Under the pieces are notes generated by a model. That model did not search any database and was not told where the DNA came from. It saw nothing but the letters and a program-made list of their open reading frames with translations. 5,556 nucleotides of DNA, taken from positions 1 through 5,556 of the forward strand of contig CAOJHG010000170.1 of the NCBI GenBank assembly GCA_948435975.1. Direction: 5' to 3'. The position numbers and the translations under genes are program-made. This DNA is from an uncultured Oscillibacter sp. (lineage in GTDB: Bacteria > Bacillota > Clostridia > Oscillospirales > Oscillospiraceae). Of this stretch, positions 1 to 4,772 are shown one piece after another (position 1 is the first letter of the stretch; every line of letters starts with the position of its first letter).

Positions 1-849
1 GACCTCCAGCGCCAGTTTTCCGGCGGCTTCCGCTTCCGCTTCCGTCAGAGGAGCCGGGCAGGTCTCTTGTGCGCCGCCCCGCTGGTATTTGGCCTCGTAG
101 TCGAATTCCTTTCCGGCGGGCACGGTCTCCACCGCAGGAAGGGTCCGGTCGCCCAGCACCGCCACCGTCAGTTCCCGGCCATACAGCCGCTCTTCGCAGA
201 TGATCTCCCCGCCAAAATCCAGCACCTTCCCCAAGGCCTCTTCCAGCGCCTCTCTTGTCTCCGGCAGAAACACGCCCAGGGACGAGCCTCCGGCGGCTGT
301 CTTAATCACACAGGGCAAAGGAAGCTCCCGCGCCAGCTCCGGAACCTCTTCTAAGGTATAACGCAGGGTCCTCCATTTGGCATTGGGAATCCCGCAGGCA
401 TCCATGATCCGCTTGCTGACCGCCTTATCCATAGCAACGCCGGAGGCCAGGTAGCCCGACCCGGTGTAGGGCACGCCCAGCAGATCCAACGCGGCCTGCA
501 CCCGGCCATCCTCGCCGTCCTGCCCGTGGAGGCCCAGGAACACGATGTCCGCCAACTGGCACAGCTCCAGCACGTTAGGCCCGAACACCCGCCGGCTCTG
601 GTCCTTCCGGCTCTTCCGGACGGCCTCCAAGTCCGGGGCTTTCGTCTCAATCTTCGCCTCGGGGCACAGACCGTCCGGCGCGTCAAAAAGGCTTTCCAAG
701 TTCTCCGGGGCCTCCTCCAGACCCAGGAACAAATCCACCATGACCGCCTGATGGCCCCGTTCCCGCAGTGCCCGGCAAACGTTGCTCCCTGTCACCAGGG
801 ACACCGCCCGTTCTCTGGAAAGACCTCCAGCCAACACCACAATTTTCAT
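1..849 (-). CDS. ddl: D-alanine--D-alanine ligase, C-terminus cut by window edge
   Basis: ATP-grasp enzyme that joins two D-alanines in the cytoplasm to make the dipeptide used in peptidoglycan precursors. 283 codons are visible, of about 300-370 usual for the family, running off the left edge. It opens with MKIVVLAGGLSRER; the conserved glutamate is residue 13. The substrate and nucleotide motifs follow in the usual order: HGQDGEDG at 108-115, YTGSGYLAS at 128-136, MDK at 140-142, a lysine at 183 just before GGSSLGV at 187-193, EE at 219-220, GRELTV at 224-229 and FDYEAKY at 249-255. The DYxAKY omega-loop is the form found in D-Ala-D-Ala ligases rather than VanA-type D-lactate ligases. The start ATG at 849 is supported by a GAAGGGAAG ribosome binding site about 8 nt upstream. 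One small oddity is KT instead of the common KP at 183-184. No neighbour here shares the pathway. I am confident of the family; the active-site C-terminal segment is not visible. Confidence 0.95.
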   Translation of the reverse strand, partial: MKIVVLAGGLSRERAVSLVTGSNVCRALRERGHQAVMVDLFLGLEEAPENLESLFDAPDGLCPEAKIETKAPDLEAVRKSRKDQSRRVFGPNVLELCQLADIVFLGLHGQDGEDGRVQAALDLLGVPYTGSGYLASGVAMDKAVSKRIMDACGIPNAKWRTLRYTLEEVPELARELPLPCVIKTAAGGSSLGVFLPETREALEEALGKVLDFGGEIICEERLYGRELTVAVLGDRTLPAVETVPAGKEFDYEAKYQRGGAQETCPAPLTEAEAEAAGKLALEV

Positions 850-897
850 AAAATCCGCTTCCCTTCGATCACGCCGTGAAAGCGCGCCTTTTTCTAT

Positions 898-926
898 AGT
901 ATATCGTTTTGAGAAGTACCTGAGAA
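898..926 (-). promoter_or_regulatory. Candidate SigA promoter for ddl
   Basis: On the minus strand a good -10 box TATACT (903-898) lies 17 bp from a weak -35 TTCTCA (926-921). Transcription would start near 891, giving a leader of about 40 nt before the ddl start at 849. The -10 is convincing and the -35 is poor, so this is only a candidate. Confidence 0.35.
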
Positions 927-1117
927 CCGCTTTCGGTCAGGCGGACGGCAAACAGCTCCTGGTACCTTCTTAGCACTTTCTTGACCATAACCGGCTATAG
1001 TTTAGCACAAACCGTTCCCGAATACAACCGGCAAAACGCTTTTTTCGCCATATATCCCCATTTCCCCCTATTTCTCCCTCTTTTCTCGGGAGAAAGTGAC
1101 AAAAGACTTCTGCCTTT

Positions 1118-1153
1118 CCATAAAACAAGCCCGCCGGAATTTCTCCAGCGAGC
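1118..1153 (-). terminator. Rho-independent terminator of the SLH-protein gene
   Basis: On the minus strand GCTCGCTGG (1153-1145) pairs along its full 9 bp, two of the pairs G-U, with CCGGCGGGC (1137-1129) around a 7-nt loop, and is followed by TTGTTTTATGG. It begins 54 nt after the stop codon of the SLH gene at 1207. On the plus strand the same hairpin is not followed by a T tract, so it terminates minus-strand transcription and isolates ddl from the gene upstream. Confidence 0.75.
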
Positions 1154-1206
1154 CTGTCTTTCTGCGAAACTGTGCACATTTTCTTTCTATTTTGTGCCGT
1201 TGGGCG

Positions 1207-2184
1207 TCATCCCAGCCAACTGAAGAAGCCTCCGCTTTCCTGTCCGTCCAACAGCGTCCTGGCCGCAGAGAGCATTTGCGCCGCACCGGCACGGGTCACG
1301 GCCTGTTCCATGGAAGCGCTGCCGAAGCTGCCAGCGGAGAGCACGCTCACGGCCTCCATATTTGCCACTGCCTGAGCCGCCCAGGAAGGAACCGCCTCCC
1401 GGTCCGCATACCAGACCTCCAGGTTTACATCACCCAGGTCCAGAACGCGGTCCAGGATGGTAGCGGCCTCATTGAAGGTAACCGGCTGGTCTCCGCGGAA
1501 CGCCACGCCCTCAGGAGTCATGCTGCCCTGGATGACGCCGTCCAGGACTCCGGCGGCGGCGTAGGCCTTGGCCCAAGTTGGGATAGCCTCGTCGTCACAG
1601 AAGCCGGTCATGGTGACTCCAGTAACTTCCCGGCCGGCTGTTTCCATAGCCATGGCTAAAAATTCGCTGCGGGAAACGGTTTTGTCCGGTTCAAAGTAGT
1701 ATTGGCCGCCGATCATGCTTCCGGTGAAGATGCCCGCTTCTGCCAGGTGCTGGGCGGCGCTGGCGGCGGAATGATTCTCCATGTCGTTGTACTGAACGCC
1801 GGAGCGTGTTTTTTCTATGGTAATCGTTACCTTGGCCGGAAGAGAGGTGCGGCCCTGACTGTCCGTTGCGGTGTAGGTGAAGCTGTCATTACCGGAAACG
1901 CCCGGCTTTGGGGTGTAGGTGAAGGTATCGCCTTCGATTTCAACGGCGCCCTTTTTCGGCTCGGTTTCCACCGCAAAGGCAACTTCCTCTCCCTCCACGC
2001 CAGACGCGCTGAATTGGGCTCCGGCTGGAATGTCGCGGTAGGTGGTGATTTCCAATTCCTGGACAACGGGGGCGCCTTCCTCGGCTTCGGTCTTCTTGCT
2101 TCCGAAGAGAGCGGACGCGCTGCCCGTCATCAGGACAACCGCCAGTGTCAGTGCCGCGGCGCTCTTTATCACTTTGCGATTCAT
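1207..2184 (-). CDS. Secreted S-layer-homology (SLH) protein with Ig-like domain
   Basis: Predicted exported protein held to the cell wall by three SLH repeats, which in this family bind secondary cell-wall polysaccharide. Numbering from the first of two tandem ATGs (2187): signal peptide about 2-26 (basic start, hydrophobic ALTLAVVLM, cleavage near GSASA); acidic linker to about 45; Ig-like beta domain about 58-126 with the typical GDTFTYTPKPGVSG and DSFTYTATDSQGRTS pattern; SLH repeats about 132-185, 195-250 and 259-315, each with the aromatic/acidic opening (YNDM, FCDD, WYADRE) and the W or A helix pattern; short hydrophobic tail FFSWLG. There is no catalytic domain, so it is probably a structural or adaptor surface protein. 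I prefer the second ATG (2184) because AGGAGG (2197-2192) lies 7 nt from it and only 4 nt from the first. The gene has its own promoter and terminator, so it is likely monocistronic. The specific role is unknown. Confidence 0.88.
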   Translation of the reverse strand: MNRKVIKSAAALTLAVVLMTGSASALFGSKKTEAEEGAPVVQELEITTYRDIPAGAQFSASGVEGEEVAFAVETEPKKGAVEIEGDTFTYTPKPGVSGNDSFTYTATDSQGRTSLPAKVTITIEKTRSGVQYNDMENHSAASAAQHLAEAGIFTGSMIGGQYYFEPDKTVSRSEFLAMAMETAGREVTGVTMTGFCDDEAIPTWAKAYAAAGVLDGVIQGSMTPEGVAFRGDQPVTFNEAATILDRVLDLGDVNLEVWYADREAVPSWAAQAVANMEAVSVLSAGSFGSASMEQAVTRAGAAQMLSAARTLLDGQESGGFFSWLG

Positions 2185-2191
2185 CATCGTT

Positions 2192-2217
2192 CCTCCTGTT
2201 ATGAATTTTTACAGGAG
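2192..2217 (-). promoter_or_regulatory. Hairpin covering the ribosome binding site of the SLH gene
   Basis: On the minus strand CTCCTGT (2217-2211) is the exact reverse complement of ACAGGAG (2199-2193), with an 11-nt AT-rich loop between them. The 3' arm contains most of the AGGAGG ribosome binding site (2197-2192). In the mRNA this would form a 7-bp stem that hides the site just before the start codon. It could act as a thermosensor, a protein target or a simple brake on translation. The inverted repeat is exact; regulation is inferred. Confidence 0.5.
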
Positions 2218-2229
2218 TTAGTCTTTTCT

Positions 2230-2270
2230 TAATTTCCGGAAATTATACCTCTTTTTCCATTTCCAATACA
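2230..2270 (-). promoter_or_regulatory. Promoter of the SLH gene with overlapping 16-bp palindrome
   Basis: A perfect -10 TATAAT lies at 2247-2242 on the minus strand; the hexamer 17 bp upstream (TGTATT, 2270-2265) is a weak -35. The start site would be near 2235, about 50 nt before the gene. A perfect 16-bp palindrome, TAATTTCCGGAAATTA (2230-2245), spans the start site and part of the -10 box. A strong -10 with a poor -35 and a palindrome at this place fits a regulated promoter. The regulator is unknown; the nearest candidate is the XRE gene just upstream. Confidence 0.6.
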
Positions 2271-2317
2271 TATCGCCCCATTGTCCAAATGTACAGCCGC
2301 ACCAGTTTTTGTCGTGT

Positions 2318-2833
2318 TCACACCCTATTATTTTTCTGTGTCAAGAACACTCCAATGATTGCAATAATAAGGATAACAGGCGCTGTCCGGACAAACAGCC
2401 ATTCAAACATGTGAAAAGCTGCTCCAAAAGCGGCAGTTTCGGGGTCGCTGTAATTCCACCCCAGGTAAGGGCTGTTTAATGCTTTCAAGATCGCAAAAAT
2501 TGCCGCTATGACCGCACATACTGACATAAACAGCCAATAAAGCATTCTTTGTCCCGCAGTCTTTCTTTGTGCAAGCTGCAAGTTTATAATCTCCAGCTTT
2601 TCAGAAATCACTTTTAAGCTGTCTGCCTCCGACTCAATAACAGTTTCGCCAAGCAAGATGCTCACAGGTGTTTCCAGCGCCTCTGACAAATACACCAGCA
2701 TATCAGAATCAGGAACCGATAATCCTTGTTCCCATTTTGAGATTGTTTGTCTCACCACATTCAGCTTGACCGCAAGCTCTTCTTGTGAAAGTCCTTTTGA
2801 TTTTCGGATTGCTTTTATATTTTCGTTTAACAT
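2318..2833 (-). CDS. Membrane-anchored XRE/Cro-CI-type transcriptional regulator
   Basis: 171 residues. An N-terminal XRE helix-turn-helix spans about 5-59 (NIKAIRKSKGLSQEELAVKL, then the recognition helix around VVRQTISKWEQG at 27-38, then PDSDMLVYLSEALETPVSILLGE). A short charged, probably coiled-coil linker follows (66-95), then two hydrophobic segments at about 97-119 and 150-166 joined by an aromatic loop containing WNYSDPETAAFG. This gives a DNA-binding domain tethered to the membrane, a layout common in Firmicutes whose signals are mostly unknown. I chose ATG 2833 because GGGAGG (2848-2843) is 9 nt upstream; an in-frame TTG at 2842 abuts that site and is unlikely. Base composition is clearly lower in GC (about 38-45% in sampled lines) than its neighbours (about 60%), suggesting horizontal acquisition. 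No terminator is visible between its stop and the SLH gene promoter. Confidence 0.85.
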   Translation of the reverse strand: MLNENIKAIRKSKGLSQEELAVKLNVVRQTISKWEQGLSVPDSDMLVYLSEALETPVSILLGETVIESEADSLKVISEKLEIINLQLAQRKTAGQRMLYWLFMSVCAVIAAIFAILKALNSPYLGWNYSDPETAAFGAAFHMFEWLFVRTAPVILIIAIIGVFLTQKNNRV

Positions 2834-2853
2834 TATGGACAACCTCCCTTCAG

Positions 2854-2897
2854 TTGTTCAGTCTATTGTACAAAAAACCGCCCATTGCTGCAAGCAA
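2854..2897 (-). promoter_or_regulatory. Promoter and candidate operators of the XRE regulator
   Basis: On the minus strand TTGCAG (2893-2888) and TACAAT (2870-2865) are spaced by 17 bp, giving a start near 2858 and a short leader before ATG 2833. Two inverted repeats overlap it: TTGCT-GCA-AGCAA (2885-2897) covers the -35, and TTGTTCA-6 bp-TGTACAA (2854-2873, 6 of 7 positions matching) covers the -10 and start site. Dyads at these places are what an autoregulated XRE repressor would use. Binding by this particular protein is inferred. Confidence 0.5.
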
Positions 2898-2985
2898 CGC
2901 ATATTAACATTTAAGGTTTATCGCCGTTGCTCCTGACATTTTGTCAAACTGCTGCGCCAAGGAATGCTGGCCCCCTTCTCCGCAG

Positions 2986-3168
2986 TCAGTATCGGATGCT
3001 GAAAGCGGTTTCGGTTCCGGAAAGAGGCAGGCCCTCAGCCTGAATGCCGGTGATATTGAACCAGGGGACCTCCTGCACAGCCCAACGGAATTCAGCGATA
3101 CGGTCCGCCTCTTCCAAAGAGCTGGAGCTTTCTTCCTTCGCTGAAAACGGGATTGTCCTGGGAGACGC
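2986..3168 (-). pseudogene. Possible C-terminal coding remnant, family unknown
   Basis: A 60-codon open stretch on the minus strand ends at a TGA (2988-2986). It has no ATG and begins after an in-frame TAA (3171-3169). The conceptual peptide includes EEADRIAEFRWAVQEVPWF and then NITGIQAEGLPLSG, a composition that looks like real protein rather than noise. GC-rich third positions (roughly two thirds) also fit former coding sequence. I do not recognise the family. It may be the end of a gene broken when the AT-rich regulator or the plus-strand promoter region arrived. It could equally be chance. Confidence 0.25.
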
Positions 3169-3179
3169 TTACCTGCTTC

Positions 3180-3208
3180 TTGACAAACAGGAAGCGCCAG
3201 TTTATAAT
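3180..3208 (+). promoter_or_regulatory. Perfect-consensus SigA promoter
   Basis: TTGACA (3180-3185) and TATAAT (3203-3208) are both exact consensus hexamers with the optimal 17-bp spacing. Transcription would start near 3215, about 100 nt before the AraC-family gene. Unregulated, such a promoter would be very strong, so the inverted repeat right after it (3217-3234) is probably a repressor site. It can drive the AraC gene and possibly the membrane-protein and ATPase genes beyond. Confidence 0.85.
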
Positions 3209-3216
3209 AGCAGAAT

Positions 3217-3234
3217 AGTTAGCTATCACTAACT
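3217..3234 (+). promoter_or_regulatory. Candidate repressor operator (inverted repeat)
   Basis: AGTTAG (3217-3222) and CTAACT (3229-3234) are exact reverse complements separated by 6 bp, placed directly after the predicted start site of the consensus promoter. The TTAG...CTAA core recalls sites of DtxR/IdeR-type metal-dependent repressors, which would suit the metal-transport genes downstream. That family assignment is inference; a Fur, MarR or TetR-type protein is also possible. Confidence 0.55.
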
Positions 3235-3266
3235 TTTGCGCGTATTCGGGAAAGGCGGTAATAACC

Positions 3267-3323
3267 ATGCGAAAGATAACCGTACAGGCAGACAGGATGA
3301 TATGCGGGATGCGCCATGTTTGA
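3267..3323 (+). CDS. Possible 18-codon leader ORF overlapping the AraC start
   Basis: ATG 3267 follows an AGGCGG (3253-3258) that is one mismatch from the ideal ribosome binding site, 8 nt away. The ORF encodes MRKITVQADRMICGMRHV and stops at TGA 3321-3323, 8 bases into the overlapping AraC gene (ATG 3316). The AraC start itself has only a weak binding site, so ribosomes ending this ORF could start the AraC gene by coupling. I recognise no conserved leader peptide, and translation is unproven. Confidence 0.35.
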   Translation: MRKITVQADRMICGMRHV

Positions 3324-4245
3324 GGCGGTGCTGAAGCAAGAACCCCAGCCTTCCGAAACGGTCTGCTGGATACCCGCCATGCCTGGTGTGGCGGTCTGCG
3401 ATTTTGATGCGGCGTTTGCCGCAATGCACCATCCCCACCTGGAGCCTGGACATTATGAAACATTGTTCTGCCAGGGCGGGGCGCTCTATATCCATACAAA
3501 ATCCGAGCAGGGCTGCTGCATCCAGAAAGGAGACGTCCTGCTGGTCTCTGATACTTCTCAGATAGAGACAATCTCCTTTTCCGGAGGCCGTTTTCGGGGA
3601 ACAGTGGTCATCGTGAACGCCGCCAAAGCCACGGGCAGTCTGGCGCAGATTCGTTCCCTACTGGGAGGTATGGAACTGGAGGTACGCCAAGTGGGTCAAC
3701 TGATGCGCGCCTGCGGGGGGTGCGCCTGTATCCACGGGGAGCTATGGAGTGAGGCGCTGTTCATTGCCCTGGCGGGACTCCAGGCAGAGGAACGAGGGCG
3801 GTATTGTACTCTCAAGGCGGTGGAACTGCTGTATCTGCTGTGCCGGGGCGGCTTCGACCTGTCCCGGACCTGGATGGAGCACTGTAACGACCGCTGTCAG
3901 ATGGACCTGACCCGGCAGATAAACGACTACATCCAATCCCATCTGGCGGAGGACCTGACCATCAACAGTCTGTCCAAAAAATTCCATTGCTCGCCTACTG
4001 CTCTGAAGACTTCTTTCCGGCGGAGCTATGGCATCCCCATTCACCGCTGCATTGCCGTCTGCCGTCTCCGGCGCGGGGCGGAGCTGCTGGACACCACTGC
4101 GCTTCCCATTGCGCAGATTGCCTCCGAGGTGGGATATAACAGCGTCAGCCAATTCAGCGCGATGTTCCGGCGGCGTTACCAGATTTCTCCAGCGCAGTAC
4201 CGGAGCCGGTCTGAAAAGTCTGAAACCGGCCATTTTTCTGTCTGA
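3316..4245 (+). CDS. AraC-family transcriptional regulator, cysteine-rich
   Basis: 309 residues, normal for a sensor-plus-AraC regulator. The C-terminal DNA-binding part (about 198-296) has two helix-turn-helix units: DLTINSLSKKFHCSPTALK (213-231) with SFRRSYG after it, and PIAQIASEVGYNSVSQFSAM (264-283) with FRRRYQISPAQYR, the AraC signature. The N-terminal part (about 20-125) looks like a cupin-type sensor, followed by a helical region (145-176). It has 15 cysteines, including C133-x2-C136-x-C138 and the pair C67-C68, which could bind a metal or sense redox state. ATG 3316 is the only start after the in-frame TGA at 3298, and its ribosome binding site is weak. It is preceded by a perfect promoter and followed on the same strand by the small membrane protein, the DUF6110-like protein and the metal ATPase, so it is the likely local regulator of metal handling. 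The ligand is not known. Confidence 0.88.
   Translation: MFEAVLKQEPQPSETVCWIPAMPGVAVCDFDAAFAAMHHPHLEPGHYETLFCQGGALYIHTKSEQGCCIQKGDVLLVSDTSQIETISFSGGRFRGTVVIVNAAKATGSLAQIRSLLGGMELEVRQVGQLMRACGGCACIHGELWSEALFIALAGLQAEERGRYCTLKAVELLYLLCRGGFDLSRTWMEHCNDRCQMDLTRQINDYIQSHLAEDLTINSLSKKFHCSPTALKTSFRRSYGIPIHRCIAVCRLRRGAELLDTTALPIAQIASEVGYNSVSQFSAMFRRRYQISPAQYRSRSEKSETGHFSV
4205..4237 (+). terminator. Weak terminator-like hairpin at the end of the AraC gene
   Basis: GCCGGT (4205-4210) pairs exactly with ACCGGC (4225-4230) around a 14-nt loop, followed by CATTTTTCT. It lies inside the last codons of the AraC gene. The stem is short and the loop large, so termination would be partial at best. Together with the promoter candidate just downstream it suggests that the following genes are at least partly transcribed on their own. 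Confidence 0.35.
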
Positions 4246-4252
4246 TTTGGCA

Positions 4253-4281
4253 TTTATTTTGGAGCCGAGAAATGATATAGT
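4253..4281 (+). promoter_or_regulatory. Candidate extended -10 promoter for the small membrane gene
   Basis: TGATATAGT (4273-4281) is an extended -10 element (TGn plus TATAGT); 17 bp upstream the -35 position reads TTTATT (4253-4258), which is weak. The start would be near 4288, about 28 nt before the small gene. It would let the membrane-protein and ATPase genes be expressed separately from the AraC gene, perhaps with activation by that regulator. Confidence 0.45.
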
Positions 4282-4315
4282 ACCGGACAAGACCGCACGA
4301 AAGGGGAGCGTTTGC

Positions 4316-4396
4316 ATGAAGCAGCACCGTTTTTGGGCCTGGGGCGCGGTATTCTGCATGGTCATGGTGATGATTACCGGCTACAAACACAAATAG
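4316..4396 (+). CDS. 26-residue single-pass membrane protein
   Basis: A tiny protein with basic ends (MKQHR at the start, KHK at the end) around one hydrophobic segment (residues 6-23, FWAWGAVFCMVMVMITGY), so it should span the membrane once. It has a good ribosome binding site (AAGGGGAG, 4301-4308, 7 nt before ATG 4316). Its TAG stop (4394-4396) overlaps the AGGAGG of the next gene (4395-4400), which points to translational coupling. The strong signal, clean spacing and membrane-like composition argue that it is real although it is far below usual gene-calling limits. I recall similar tiny single-pass proteins beside metal-transport genes in Clostridia but cannot name the family. It may be a subunit or regulator of the adjacent membrane system. 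Confidence 0.72.
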   Translation: MKQHRFWAWGAVFCMVMVMITGYKHK

Positions 4397-4407
4397 GAGG
4401 AAGAGAA

Positions 4408-4686
4408 ATGGATTGTCACGACTGCTATAAGGGACTGGCTGTATTCGCGGGCGGCGTTCTGTTTGGTTCCGCCGGACTGCGTCTGCTGTCCAGCAAGGAT
4501 GCGAAAAAGGTTTATACACATGCTGCTGCGGCGGCGCTGCGGGTGAAGGACTGCGTGATGGAGACGGCAGCTTGTGTACAGGAGAACGCCGCGGATATCC
4601 TGGCCGCCGCAAAGGACGTGAATGAACAGCGGGCGGAAAAGGAGACTGTGGTAGAAGACATGTCCGCAGAACCGGAAGAGGCGTAA
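4408..4686 (+). CDS. DUF6110-like small membrane protein, possible FezA-type partner
   Basis: 92 residues. The N-terminus MDCHDCYKGL has a CxxC (C3, C6), followed by a glycine-rich membrane segment (about 8-27, GLAVFAGGVLFGSAGLRLL), then SSKDAKKVYTH and a long amphipathic, alanine-rich helix (about 38-80) with cysteines 49 and 56, ending in an acidic tail. It matches my memory of the DUF6110 family, which sits before heavy-metal P-type ATPases in gut Clostridia. ATG 4408 has an ideal AGGAGG 7 nt upstream that overlaps the stop of the 26-residue gene. GxxxG-like glycine spacing suggests packing between membrane helices. Its place next to the ATPase resembles fezA beside fezB in ferrosome loci. 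The family match is fairly confident; the ferrosome role is inference. Confidence 0.78.
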   Translation: MDCHDCYKGLAVFAGGVLFGSAGLRLLSSKDAKKVYTHAAAAALRVKDCVMETAACVQENAADILAAAKDVNEQRAEKETVVEDMSAEPEEA

Positions 4687-4724
4687 CGCGCTCCTGCCGT
4701 ACATATTTAAGGTGTGTTCTATTG

Positions 4725-4754
4725 AGGGGGGCTGCGGTGAGCGGCCTCCTTTTT
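4725..4754 (+). terminator. Intercistronic terminator/attenuator before the ATPase gene
   Basis: Bases 4725-4735 pair with 4741-4751 in an 11-bp GC-rich stem (including G-U pairs) around the loop GGTGA, followed directly by a T tract (4750-4754). It lies 38 nt after the DUF6110-like stop and 18 nt before the ATPase start. No promoter is obvious between it and the ATPase, so it probably terminates part of the transcripts and lowers ATPase output relative to the small proteins. The ribosome binding site of the ATPase follows immediately and stays unpaired. Confidence 0.65.
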
Positions 4755-4772
4755 GATTGAGAGGATGATACG

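Larger units (their letters stand above)
850..1206. other. Intergenic region between ddl and the SLH gene
   Basis: About 360 bp with no convincing gene. It holds the ddl ribosome binding site and candidate promoter at the left, and the terminator of the upstream gene at 1118-1153. A 39-codon minus-strand ORF (988-869, MVKKVLRRYQELFAV...) ends 19 nt before the ddl start, but it has no visible ribosome binding site and I do not recognise it. The stretch 1048-1080 is very C-rich on the plus strand (three runs of C separated by short AT segments). Longer open frames here on both strands have no recognisable protein character. Confidence 0.5.
2880..3315. other. Divergent intergenic region, no intact gene
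   Basis: About 430 bp between the minus-strand XRE gene and the plus-strand AraC gene. From left to right it holds the XRE promoter, a small dyad TGACA-TTT-TGTCA (2934-2946), a probable minus-strand coding remnant (3168-2986), the strong plus-strand promoter and operator (3180-3234), and a possible leader ORF (3267-3323). Other open frames here, including the 67-codon plus-strand frame from 2941, have no start signal or recognisable protein character. Confidence 0.5.

Noticed and set aside
351..686. 111-codon minus-strand ORF and overlapping plus-strand ORFs (67-354, 526-879, 545-751)
   Set aside because: All lie over ddl in other frames. The ddl frame carries every expected ATP-grasp motif, and these give low-complexity, arginine- or proline-rich peptides typical of shadows in GC-rich DNA.
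1048..1080. Possible G-quadruplex on the minus strand
   Set aside because: Only three runs of three or more G are close together, so a canonical four-run motif is missing.
1096..1659. 187-codon plus-strand ORF and the 176-codon plus-strand ORF at 1702-2232
   Set aside because: Both are antisense to the SLH gene, which has signal peptide, Ig-like and SLH motifs plus an ideal ribosome binding site. Neither plus-strand frame resembles a known protein.
2934..2946. Small dyad TGACA-TTT-TGTCA and a TTGACA-like -35 on the minus strand upstream of the XRE gene
   Set aside because: The dyad is short, and the best -10 partner (GATAAA) would need a 19-bp spacer; the promoter at 2865-2893 is better placed.
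3092..3571. 159-codon minus-strand ORF crossing the consensus promoter
   Set aside because: It runs antisense through the AraC gene's N-terminus and across a perfect SigA promoter, and its peptide has no recognisable domain.
4028..4315. Extending the 26-residue protein upstream to an ATG at 4028 (122 codons)
   Set aside because: The extension lies within the AraC gene in another frame and reads as noise. The strong ribosome binding site at 4301-4308 points to the ATG at 4316.
4312..4407. Upstream start at 4312 for the DUF6110-like protein (124 codons)
   Set aside because: The ideal AGGAGG lies 7 nt before the ATG at 4408, and the extra N-terminus is the out-of-frame reading of the 26-residue gene.
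3742..4612. Long minus-strand ORFs (4365-3742 and 4612-4154)
   Set aside because: Antisense to the AraC and small membrane genes; arginine/proline-rich shadow peptides with no start signals.
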